57,471 nucleotides of DNA. Origin: an uncultured Sphingomonadales bacterium (lineage in GTDB: Bacteria > Pseudomonadota > Alphaproteobacteria > Sphingomonadales > Sphingomonadaceae). The stretch spans positions 1-57,471 of the forward strand of contig CAINGT010000098.1 in NCBI GenBank assembly GCA_903848655.1, read 5' to 3'. Under the pieces are notes generated by a model, which worked only from the letters and a program-made list of their open reading frames with translations, was not told where the DNA came from and ran no database searches. This document shows positions 25,306-33,045 of this stretch, one piece after another. Each line of letters opens with the position of its first letter. Positions within the stretch are counted from its first letter, which is position 1. The position numbers were made by a program, and so were the translations under genes.

Positions 25306-26216
25306 GGCAGTTTCTCCCCCCGCGCGGCGACGAACACCGCGTACCATTGCGTGCGCGACCATGGCACCGCCATCGCCGCCACCGCTTCGGTGATGCGCGC
25401 CGGATTTTGCGAACCGATGATCGGGATAATGCCCGCCGGATGCGCCATCAGCCAGCTATAGGCGGCCACCGTGCGGCTGATCCCGAGCGGGCCGGCCACG
25501 GCATCGAGCGCCGCCGCGACCGCGATCTCGCGCGGCGACACTGGCGCGGCAATCCGCCCGCCACCCAGCGGCGACCATGCCAGCGGGGTCAGGCCCAGCA
25601 GCATCGCCTGATCGAGTTCGCCATTTTCGCAACAGGCGATTCGCAACGCGCTGATTTCGGGCTGGGTGGTCGCCAGCTTGTGCCCCAGAAAATGGTCGAG
25701 CGCGGCAGTCTGATGCACGGTAAAGTTCGACACGCCCAGCGCGCGGATCTTGCCCGCAACAACCGCATCATCCAGCACACGCGCCACTTCGTGCGGGTGC
25801 GCCAGAATATCGGGGCGATGGATCTGCCACAGATCGATGCAATCCACCCCCAACCGGCGCAGCGAGGCATCGATCGCGCGGTGCAGATAATCGGCGCTTT
25901 GATCGTAAGGCAGCGGCGGCAGAATTCCGCCTTTGGTGGCCAGCACAAAGCGCTGGCGCAAGGTGGGCTCGGCGCGTAGCACATCGCCCAGCAGCGTTTC
26001 GGCATCGCCAAACCCGGTTGTGCCGTCAAACCCGTAAATATCCGCCGTGTCGAGCAAGCTGATGCCGGCATCGAGTGCGGTGTGCACCAGATGCGCCGCT
26101 TCGCGCGCGGTGCGCCCGTCTTCGGCCAGCCGCCACATCCCCCAGGCAAGCGGCGATACGGTCAGCGCAGAGCGCCCAAGCGGGCGACTGGCAGGGGGCA
26201 AGGGCAGCAAACTCAT
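25302..26216 (-). CDS. Aldo/keto reductase, candidate 6-oxo-glucose reductase (SmoB-like)
   Basis: 304 residues. The AKR catalytic tetrad is visible as D56 and Y61 (LLDTADIYG), K95 (LATKGG) and H133 (WQIHRPD). The NADPH-binding C-terminal region includes LAWSPLGGGRI and IIPIIGSQNPARI. In the sulfo-SMO pathway SmoB, an AKR, reduces 6-oxo-glucose to glucose. The gene is joined by 4-nt ATGA overlaps to the LacI gene before it and the monooxygenase after it, a strong sign that the three act in one pathway. Other sugar-aldehyde substrates cannot be excluded from sequence alone. Confidence 0.87.
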   Translation of the reverse strand: MSLLPLPPASRPLGRSALTVSPLAWGMWRLAEDGRTAREAAHLVHTALDAGISLLDTADIYGFDGTTGFGDAETLLGDVLRAEPTLRQRFVLATKGGILPPLPYDQSADYLHRAIDASLRRLGVDCIDLWQIHRPDILAHPHEVARVLDDAVVAGKIRALGVSNFTVHQTAALDHFLGHKLATTQPEISALRIACCENGELDQAMLLGLTPLAWSPLGGGRIAAPVSPREIAVAAALDAVAGPLGISRTVAAYSWLMAHPAGIIPIIGSQNPARITEAVAAMAVPWSRTQWYAVFVAARGEKLP

Positions 26217-27226
26217 CGTGTCATCCTGTATGGGGGCGCAACCGAGGCGCGTTCGATCAACACATGCGGCAGGCGGCGATGCGCAATATCGCCGCCCTGA
26301 ATAAGAATTTCGGTCGCGGTGCGCGCCAGTTCGGCCATCGGCTGATGGATCGTGGTCAAAGCGGGCCAGACCGTGCGCGCCAGCGTGGTGTCATCAAACC
26401 CTGCCACCGACAATTGATCGGGCAGCGTCAGCCCGCGTCCATGCGCCACCGCCAGCACCCCGGCCGCCATTTCATCGTTGGCGGCAAAGATTGCGCTGGG
26501 CGGATCGTCCAGATCGAGCAGCCGGTTGCCGGCCGCCATGCCGCTTTCCAGATCGAACGCGCCGGCCATGACCAGATGCGGTTCAAACGCGATCCCCGCC
26601 CGATCAAGCGCGCGGCGATAGCCGAACAGCCGATCATCGCTGGCCATGTGGCTGGGATGACCCTTGATAAACCCGATGCGCCGATGGCCAAGATTGATAA
26701 GGTGCGTGGTCATGTCATCGGCGGCTTGCGCATCGTCCATGAACACCGACGATGTCAGCGCATGGTTGGTGCCGGGCGAAATCCGCACGAACGGAATATC
26801 GAGCGCATCGAGCGCGCGCAGCACCGCCGCACAATCGGTGACCGGCGATGACAGCACGATGCCATCGACATGCGTTTCGCTGACCAGCCCGCGCACTTGT
26901 TCGCCGACATCGGGATCGGCCACATCGACCGGCTGCGCGATCAGGCGAATGCCCAGCGCCTTGCAACAATCCCAGCATCCGGACTGGATCTGGAACATGT
27001 AATAAGGGCTGTGGTTGTCATAAATCAGCGCGATCTGGTTCGATTTCGATCCCGACAGAATGCGCGCGGCCACGCTGGGATGATATTCCAGATCGTGCAT
27101 CGCGCGTTCGACTTTTTCGCGCATTGGCGCGCTGACATAAGGATGGCCGTTGAGCACGCGGCTAACGGTCTTGACAGCGACGCCCGCGCGCGCGGCGACA
27201 TCGCGGATATTGGCGCGTTCGCTCAT
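26213..27226 (-). CDS. LacI-family regulator, candidate sulfoquinovose-responsive repressor
   Basis: 337 residues. The N-terminal helix-turn-helix NIRDVAARAGVAVKTVSRVL and the hinge are followed by a sugar-sensor domain (ALIYDNHSPYYMFQIQSGCW, LGHRRIGFIKGH, LSVAGFDDTTLARTVWPALT). The start at 27226 overlaps the sulfoquinovosidase stop (ATGA), so it is the second gene of the four-gene operon. The longer frame to 27367 lacks family similarity. It most likely controls this locus through the 22-nt near-palindromes at 22148-22169 and 29294-29315. The inducer (SQ, SQ-glycerol or 6-oxo-glucose) is unknown. Confidence 0.88.
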   Translation of the reverse strand: MSERANIRDVAARAGVAVKTVSRVLNGHPYVSAPMREKVERAMHDLEYHPSVAARILSGSKSNQIALIYDNHSPYYMFQIQSGCWDCCKALGIRLIAQPVDVADPDVGEQVRGLVSETHVDGIVLSSPVTDCAAVLRALDALDIPFVRISPGTNHALTSSVFMDDAQAADDMTTHLINLGHRRIGFIKGHPSHMASDDRLFGYRRALDRAGIAFEPHLVMAGAFDLESGMAAGNRLLDLDDPPSAIFAANDEMAAGVLAVAHGRGLTLPDQLSVAGFDDTTLARTVWPALTTIHQPMAELARTATEILIQGGDIAHRRLPHVLIERASVAPPYRMTR

Positions 27227-29223
27227 TGCGCGATTGTTTCGGGCAAGCGGGCAAACAGGTCGGCAAAGGCGCTGTCCGGGCGATAGAACACCGGCGGCTG
27301 GCCGATTGGCGCGGCGATGGCGTGGGTGCCGGGCGGATAATCGCGCCCGGTCCACACGTGCCGCCACTCGGCATCACCGGGCAGGATCACCACGCGTTCG
27401 ACCGCGCCTTCGTCGATCACCGGCGCGACCAGCAGATCGGCACCGTACAAGAATTGGTCCTGCACCGCATAGAGCGCGCGGTCAGCGGGATAATGCAGAA
27501 ACAGCGCGCGTTGCGCGGGCAGGCCATCGGCCACCGCCTCTGCGCACACGTGGCGGGTATAGGGCGCGAGATGGGCATGAACCCGGCTCCACCGGGCAAA
27601 AGCGGCAAGCAATTCGGGGGTGCTGTCATATTGCAGATTGTCGTCGGGCCGGTTGCCTTCATGGCTGCGCATGACCGGGGCAAACGCGGCGAGTTCGCAC
27701 CAGCGCTGCAGCAATTCGGCGCTGCGCACATTGCCATGCAGCGAGGTATAGCCACCACAATCGGAATGGCTGAAACTGTTGCCGACCAGCCCTGCCGACA
27801 GCGCGGCGGTGATGACCGTGCCGATGCCGTCATGGCGGGTAAAATCGACCGACTGATCGCCCGCCCACAGCAGCGGGCAATAGCGCGAAACGCCCGAAAA
27901 TCCGGCGCGCATGAAAAACAGCGCATCACCCTGCCGCCCCCGCAGCGCCAGCGCGCGGTCGTTGACGTGCGCCCACAGCACGGGCCAGCGATTGTGCGCC
28001 TCCATCGCGTCAATCCCGCTGGCCAGCCGCACATCGGTAGGCAGATATTCGCCGAAATCGGCCATCCAGCCATCGATGCCGATATCGATCATTTCCTGCA
28101 CGAGGATCCGAGCCGCAAACCATTCGCACGTTTCCTCGCGCGTGAAATCGACCACTCCGCAGTCAAATTCGCCGAAATCCACGCGATAGACGGCATCGCT
28201 GTCCTGCCGCAGACACAAATGATTGCCCGCCAGCGCTTCGGCATAGAGTGCGCCGTCAACTGCGAGATAGGGGTTGGCATAAGCCAGAAACCGGATGCCG
28301 CGCGCATGGAGCGCGCGGATACGATCGGGCAGGCCGGGGTAGCGCGCGGGGCTGTAGCGCCAATCCCAGAACAATCGGCGGCCAAAGCTGGTTTCGCGAA
28401 TCCCGGCCCAGTCTTCGCACCACAGCGCCGATACTGCGGCCCCGGCGGCGATGAATTGGTCAAGCCGGGCAAAACTGGCCTCGCCTTGCTTCAACCCGAT
28501 GATCGCGCCGCCGATGGCCCAATCGGGCAAGGCGCGCGGGCGGCCGAAATTTGCGGACAACTGCCCCACCAGTTCGCGCGGCCCGGCTGCGGCAAACACG
28601 TCAAAACCGGCGCTGCCCGCCCAGACTTCGCAAACATGGTGCGCCGGATCGGTAAAATCGAGCACACTGTAACACGTCGTGCGGCAATGGATGGCCAGCC
28701 AGCGCGATGTCAGGAATGTCGGCTGCGGGTAATTGGTGGTCCAGTAATCGCCCCCGGCCATGCCGGTTTCGTCCATGATCTGCGTCAGCGCGGTCGATTT
28801 GTCGCGCCCCACGCCCGGCTCGCTGGTCCACATCGGAAATCTGCGGCCATTGAGCGCAAAATAGCTCATCTGTTCGCCGCCGCCCCACACCGTTTCACCC
28901 GGATCGGCATGGAACCGCAGCCACACCCGGTCACACGCCGGATTTAGCGCGGTGACTTCGAAACCAGCGTCATTCCATGCGATCGCCGCGACCGCTGCGC
29001 CCCCTTCGGTAAAGACCACCCGATCCTGTTCGCGATACCACTGCCGGGGGGTGACCAGCGAATGCGGGGCATCGTCGATGCGGAAATTGCCGCGCAGCAT
29101 GGTCACATCGCTGCGGCCTTGGCCGATGGTCAGCACCGGATGCGACGGGCTGTGGCGCAGCACCGTTTGCCCCGCGATGGTCAGCGCGAATCCTGCCTCG
29201 ACGACTGAAAACCCGACTTTCAT
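27223..29223 (-). CDS. smoI: GH31 sulfoquinovosidase (YihQ/SmoI-like)
   Basis: 666 residues, similar to E. coli YihQ along its length (MLRGNFRIDD; PMWTSEPGVGRDK; FGEFDCGVVDFT; MRSHEGNRPDDN; APIGQPPVFYRP). The nucleophile is D389 in GWMADFGEYLPTDV and the acid/base is D456 in LLWAGDQSVDF. The sulfonate pocket reads K245 (IIGLKQG), E270 (LWCEDWAG), R283 and W286 (GRRLFWDW). This is the KERW form of the sulfoquinovosidase signature seen in Agrobacterium SmoI, where E. coli has Q, Q, R, W. There is no signal peptide, so SQ-glycerol is probably cleaved in the cytoplasm. ATG 29223 is chosen because family homology begins there, not at 29289. First gene of the operon; divergent from a TonB receptor. 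Confidence 0.92.
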   Translation of the reverse strand: MKVGFSVVEAGFALTIAGQTVLRHSPSHPVLTIGQGRSDVTMLRGNFRIDDAPHSLVTPRQWYREQDRVVFTEGGAAVAAIAWNDAGFEVTALNPACDRVWLRFHADPGETVWGGGEQMSYFALNGRRFPMWTSEPGVGRDKSTALTQIMDETGMAGGDYWTTNYPQPTFLTSRWLAIHCRTTCYSVLDFTDPAHHVCEVWAGSAGFDVFAAAGPRELVGQLSANFGRPRALPDWAIGGAIIGLKQGEASFARLDQFIAAGAAVSALWCEDWAGIRETSFGRRLFWDWRYSPARYPGLPDRIRALHARGIRFLAYANPYLAVDGALYAEALAGNHLCLRQDSDAVYRVDFGEFDCGVVDFTREETCEWFAARILVQEMIDIGIDGWMADFGEYLPTDVRLASGIDAMEAHNRWPVLWAHVNDRALALRGRQGDALFFMRAGFSGVSRYCPLLWAGDQSVDFTRHDGIGTVITAALSAGLVGNSFSHSDCGGYTSLHGNVRSAELLQRWCELAAFAPVMRSHEGNRPDDNLQYDSTPELLAAFARWSRVHAHLAPYTRHVCAEAVADGLPAQRALFLHYPADRALYAVQDQFLYGADLLVAPVIDEGAVERVVILPGDAEWRHVWTGRDYPPGTHAIAAPIGQPPVFYRPDSAFADLFARLPETIAQ

Positions 29224-29293
29224 CCTGCATCCCGTGGCGTTGCGGTTTATGACGGCAACAGGCACCGGGTGCGCCCGGCAACGTGCCATTCCA

Positions 29294-29315
29294 GCTTATG
29301 ACACCGATTGACATA
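29294..29315 (+). promoter_or_regulatory. Candidate operator of the sulfoquinovose regulon (copy 2)
   Basis: GCTTATGACACCG, then ATT, then GACATA, matching the site at 22148-22169 (reverse strand) at 19 of 22 positions. The inner part TATGACA-CCGAT-TGACATA is a 7+5+7 inverted repeat with one mismatch. It lies 71 bp before the sulfoquinovosidase and 107 bp before the TonB receptor. A consensus -35 hexamer TTGACA (29308-29313, pointing to the receptor) is inside it, so binding would block that promoter. Confidence 0.7.
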
Positions 29316-29421
29316 TCGGGCGTCCTGCGGCAGATCAAGGCGCAATTGCAAACTTGGAGTTGATCCGGGAAGCAATACCTGACAGGCGCCACCATGCGAC
29401 CTGCAGATGGGGAGGATTGTC

Positions 29422-31785
29422 ATGAAATCAACACACTACGCACTTTTGTCGCTGCCGTTGCTGGCTCTGGCCAGCGCTTCCGCATGGGCCGCAGATGCGC
29501 CGCCCGCAGATTCGCAGGCCCCCGCCGAAATCATCGTGACCGCGCAAAAACGGTCCGAGCCGCTGCAAAAAGTGCCCGTGTCCATCACTGTGGTGTCGGG
29601 CGATGCGATGGCGCGGCTGTCAACCAACAATATCGAAGATACGCAACGCCTTGTCCCGGCGCTGACATTCGTCAAAGGAACCACCAGCCTCAATTCGGCG
29701 CTGTTTCTGCGCGGGCTGGGCACGGTCAGCTTTTCGATTGCCGCCGAACCGAGCGTGACCAGCGTGCTCGATGGCGTGGTACTGGCGCGCGCGGGCGAAA
29801 GCTTTGGCGATCTTTATGACATTGATCGCGTTGAAGTGCTGCGTGGCCCGCAGGGTACGTTGTTCGGCAAGAATGCTTCGGCCGGGGTCATCAATATCGT
29901 GACCAAAGAGCCGGGCAAGACGCTGGGCGGGTACCTCGACATCGGCGCGTTCGAAGGCGGCGAATACAAAGCAAAGGCCAGCCTCGGCGGACCGATCGGC
30001 GACAACTGGCGCGCCGGGGTGACCGCGTTCTACAGCGAATACAAAGGCAATATTTCAGACGCGACCCTCGGAACCAAGATCAACGGTTACAAGCATTATG
30101 GTGTGCGCGGCCAAGTGATCGGCGATGTGACCGAAAACCTGCGGGTCAAGCTGATTGCCGATTATCGCAAGGGTGATGACCAATGCTGCGCCTTTGTCGT
30201 CGGCGCGCTCAATCCGAACCCGGTTGCCAGCCAATCGGCGGCGCAATTGGCAATCCAGAGCATTCTGCCACCCGCGCTGGGCGGGGCCACGCGTCAAAGC
30301 ATCCAGTCGATGGCCAACCGCACGGTCGAAGAGACTTATGGCGTATCGCTTCAGGCTGATCTTAAGCTGGGCACTCATACGCTGACGTCGATCACATCGT
30401 GGCGGAAATGGGACAATCGGGAAATCCGCGATGGCGACTGGGTGGATCAGGTCTACCTGACCAATCCGCTGATCCATGACGATGGCCCGGAAGGCGCGCA
30501 TACCTTTACGCAGGAACTGCGCCTGGCATCACCCACGGGCGGTTTCGTCGATTATGTCGCCGGTGCGTTTTATTATCAGGCAGTGGCACAGCGCACCTAT
30601 ACCCGCTCGGATACGTATTGCACCGCGACCACGGCAGCCAAGCTGGCCAATGGCCTGACCCCGTGCCCGGCCGCCTTGTCAACGCTGGTCAATCCGGTCG
30701 GGACTGCGGTGTTCGGATCGACATTCGACAATATCGCCGCTTATGGTCAGGCGACGTGGCATTTTGCGCCGACATTCCGCGCGGTGACCGGCTTGCGCTA
30801 TACTCATGACAAAGTTTCTGCGTTTCATTCGCGCAACAGCAACTTTGCCGGGATCGCCGGCCCGGCGGGGATTGGTGACAGCTTTGATGCCAATGTCGCC
30901 ACGGGCGGCACGTACAATGGCACGCCGTGGACTGGTGAAACCAGCGCCGACAGCCTGTCGGGCAAATTTGCCCTGCAATATGATATCGCGCCCAATAATA
31001 TGCTGTATTCCAGCTATTCGCGCGGATATAAAGGCCCGGCCTTCAACGTATTTTTCAATATGTCAAAGGCCAATATTTTGCCGATTTCGGCAGAAACGTC
31101 CAATGCTTTTGAAGTCGGGCTAAAAAACAGCTTTAATAACGGCCGGTTGATTGTGAACGTTGGCGGGTTTTACACCAAAGTTTATAACTATCAGGCCAAT
31201 TACCCGACAACAGTCAATGGCACGGTAACGACGACGATCATCAACGCGGGCAACGTGTCCACCCGCGGCGGTGAAATCGAAGTGCTGTTCCGTCCGATCC
31301 GGCAATTGACCATCAATGGCGGCTACAGCTACACCGACGCCCACGTCGATCAGTTTCTGCAGCCGCCTGCTGCGCAAGCGTCCAACTATATCACGCCCGG
31401 CACGCCTTTGGCCTTTGCGCCGAAGAACAAGGGCACGCTGGGCGGGACATATTCGGCTGAACTGCCAGGCCTGCCCTTCGCGCTCGAATTCAATGCGCTG
31501 GCTTCGTACACAGATCGGCAGGTCTCGACACTGGCTGCGACCAACAATGCTTCGCAAATCCTGGCCTTCGACAGCCAGACGCTGAAGGCTTATACACAAG
31601 TTGATCTCAGTTTGGCCGCAGTCGATCTGGCCAAGCATTATCGCTTGGCGGTGGTTGTCAAAAACCTGCTGAACAATCACTACGCCTCAACCATCGGCTC
31701 GGGCGGTCCGGGCGGATCCTATCTCTACCAGATCCCGCGCGACTCTGATCGCTATTGGGGTGTGACCTTGCGCTATTCGTTCTGA
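29422..31785 (+). CDS. TonB-dependent outer-membrane receptor, candidate SQ-glycerol/SQ transporter
   Basis: 787 residues. The signal peptide is STHYALLSLPLLALASASAW and a TonB-box-like AEIIVTAQKRSEPLQ follows. The plug is typical (VPVSITVVSGDAMARL, IDRVEVLRGPQGTLFGKNAS, GVINIVTKEP). The barrel ends in the aromatic strand YWGVTLRYSF. ATG 29422 is preferred over 29407 because GGGGAGG (29410-29416) is correctly placed before it. It is divergent from the sulfoquinovosidase operon and shares its operator region, so the cargo is likely a sulfoquinovosyl compound. The family alone would allow many other substrates. Confidence 0.88.
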   Translation: MKSTHYALLSLPLLALASASAWAADAPPADSQAPAEIIVTAQKRSEPLQKVPVSITVVSGDAMARLSTNNIEDTQRLVPALTFVKGTTSLNSALFLRGLGTVSFSIAAEPSVTSVLDGVVLARAGESFGDLYDIDRVEVLRGPQGTLFGKNASAGVINIVTKEPGKTLGGYLDIGAFEGGEYKAKASLGGPIGDNWRAGVTAFYSEYKGNISDATLGTKINGYKHYGVRGQVIGDVTENLRVKLIADYRKGDDQCCAFVVGALNPNPVASQSAAQLAIQSILPPALGGATRQSIQSMANRTVEETYGVSLQADLKLGTHTLTSITSWRKWDNREIRDGDWVDQVYLTNPLIHDDGPEGAHTFTQELRLASPTGGFVDYVAGAFYYQAVAQRTYTRSDTYCTATTAAKLANGLTPCPAALSTLVNPVGTAVFGSTFDNIAAYGQATWHFAPTFRAVTGLRYTHDKVSAFHSRNSNFAGIAGPAGIGDSFDANVATGGTYNGTPWTGETSADSLSGKFALQYDIAPNNMLYSSYSRGYKGPAFNVFFNMSKANILPISAETSNAFEVGLKNSFNNGRLIVNVGGFYTKVYNYQANYPTTVNGTVTTTIINAGNVSTRGGEIEVLFRPIRQLTINGGYSYTDAHVDQFLQPPAAQASNYITPGTPLAFAPKNKGTLGGTYSAELPGLPFALEFNALASYTDRQVSTLAATNNASQILAFDSQTLKAYTQVDLSLAAVDLAKHYRLAVVVKNLLNNHYASTIGSGGPGGSYLYQIPRDSDRYWGVTLRYSF

Positions 31786-31789
31786 TCTG

Positions 31790-31819
31790 TTGCCGGGCTG
31801 GCGTATGCCAGCCCGGCAA
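31790..31819 (+). terminator. Strong hairpin after the TonB-dependent receptor gene
   Basis: TTGCCGGGCTGGC and GCCAGCCCGGCAA form a perfect 13-bp stem around GTAT, starting 4 nt after the stop codon. There is no T-run. Its design matches the hairpin behind the first TonB receptor (9851-9886), so it is probably the mRNA 3' end. Confidence 0.6.
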
Positions 31820-31865
31820 ACCCAGTACGACGAAGCGACCAACCATAGCGCGACCACAGGTCCAA

Positions 31866-32072
31866 CGGGGGTGCTCCGCGCTTTCGGGAATGGTGCCGGC
31901 TGAGGGATTTGAACCCGCAGCGGAGCCGCTTGCGGCGCAGCGCAACAAAGACTCATCGGGGGTTCATCGCGCTTTGGGGAATGGTGCCGGCTGAGGGATT
32001 TGAACCCGCAGCGGAGCCGCTTGCGGCGCAGCGCCACGAAGACTCATCGGGGGTTCATCGCGCAATTTGCGA
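31866..32072 (-). repeat. Two and a partial 91-bp repeats carrying the 3' end of tRNA-Thr
   Basis: The last 26 nt of the tRNA gene (TGGTGCCGGCTGAGGGATTT and six more on the plus strand) recur at 31891 and 31982, exactly 91 bp apart. The second copy is 91 bp from the true tRNA end at 32073. Each is followed by a conserved GCAGCGGAGCCGCTTGCGGC segment and a GACTCATCGGGGGTTCATCG segment. A diverged partial unit lies at 31866-31890. On the transcribed strand they are downstream of the tRNA. The layout is like the rtT repeats behind E. coli tyrT. Confidence 0.85.
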
Positions 32073-32147
32073 TGGTGCCGGCTGAGGGATTTGAACCCCC
32101 GACCTTCGGTTTACAAAACCGCTGCACTACCACTGTGCTAAGCCGGC
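32073..32147 (-). tRNA. tRNA-Thr (anticodon TGT), CCA encoded
   Basis: The reverse strand folds as a cloverleaf: acceptor GCCGGCT with AGCCGGC, a D-stem GCAC/GTGC, the anticodon loop TTTGTAA (anticodon TGT, threonine), a T-loop TTCAAAT with a GGGGG/CCCTC stem, and an encoded 3' CCA. Length is 75 nt with CCA. It is followed by repeats of its own 3' end (31866-32072). Confidence 0.95.
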
Positions 32148-32172
32148 CCCCAGCTATGCGTTGCCCATAGCG

Positions 32173-33045
32173 CTATCGGGCACCAAAGGTCCAGCCCTCG
32201 GTTGCGGCGATGGCGGGGGTCAGTGCGGCGGGGTGCCATAGCGCGGGGTCGGCGGCGGCGTGGCGGAGCCATGCGGCGGTGATGACGGCGTCGCTGACAT
32301 GGTCGGACATCGCGCCGCTGTGCCCGAATGCGCGGGTGTCAAAGTGCGCCAGCGCCGAATCGAGTTCGGCCCCGGTGCGGATTTTTGACCGCGCCGGGCG
32401 GCGGCCCGCGGCGACGGCGGCGATGGTGGTATAGATTTCGCAGAGCACCGATCCGGACAGTGGCACCGGGTCGATGGGCCAGACCGGGATTGCGTGCGGC
32501 AAATGGTGCAGCACGCGCATCCCCGTCAGGCTGGATTTGCCGACTTGCGCCGCGCCGACCAGATTGAAGTTTGACGTTGGCGTGCAGCCCATCGCGGCTT
32601 GCGCGCGCTCGGTCACGCGCATCCGCCCGGCTCCGGGTGGGAATTGGTCGCCGCAACGCCCGCCATGGCGGCGGAAATGGCGGGCCACGGCGGGGTGATC
32701 GACAAAGCTGCCGACCGCATGATGCGGGTCGGGCGCGGCGATTCGGTCGATCAGCGCCCATAGCGCGCGCGCATCGGCGGGGCTGTGCTCCCAGCCGGGA
32801 AAGAACGCTCCAGCGTCGGCAAAAGGCAGCGAAATGCCAAGATCAAGGCCGACGAGCGTGCCATCGGGCAACTGCTCGCGCAGCCAGCCAAGCACGTCGG
32901 CGCGCGACCAGACATGGCCGGGGCGAACGATCTGTGGTGCAGCATGGCCTGTGCCGCACCACGCCAGCGCAATGCCGCGCTGCCGCTCGCCCGCCGCACC
33001 CGACCAGTCGATGGCGACAAAGTGCCGAAACCGGGTGGGGGTCAT
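32173..33045 (-). CDS. Conserved protein of unknown function coupled to rarA (RNase H-like fold suspected)
   Basis: 290 residues. I do not recognise a characterised family. The opening FRHFVAIDWSGAAGERQRGI and the later LVGLDLGISLPFADAGAFFP have the spaced acidic residues after beta-strands that are seen in DUF429-like, RNase H-fold predicted nucleases. SDHVSDAVITAAWLRHAA near the end fits the last acidic position of such folds. The ATG at 33045 overlaps the rarA stop (ATGA), so the protein is translated together with this replication-repair ATPase. A DNA or RNA transaction role is plausible but unproven. Confidence 0.7.
   Translation of the reverse strand: MTPTRFRHFVAIDWSGAAGERQRGIALAWCGTGHAAPQIVRPGHVWSRADVLGWLREQLPDGTLVGLDLGISLPFADAGAFFPGWEHSPADARALWALIDRIAAPDPHHAVGSFVDHPAVARHFRRHGGRCGDQFPPGAGRMRVTERAQAAMGCTPTSNFNLVGAAQVGKSSLTGMRVLHHLPHAIPVWPIDPVPLSGSVLCEIYTTIAAVAAGRRPARSKIRTGAELDSALAHFDTRAFGHSGAMSDHVSDAVITAAWLRHAAADPALWHPAALTPAIAATEGWTFGAR

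Noticed and set aside
29341-29354. TTTGCAATTGCG-like sequence (reverse strand) as another site for the first LacI protein
   Set aside because: Only one half matches the TTGCA-NN-TGCAA palindrome, and the neighbouring 22-nt motif explains control of this promoter region better.
31866-32072. Regular 91-bp spacing read as a CRISPR array
   Set aside because: The spacers are as similar as the repeats, the unit contains a tRNA 3' end, and there are only two to three units and no cas genes.
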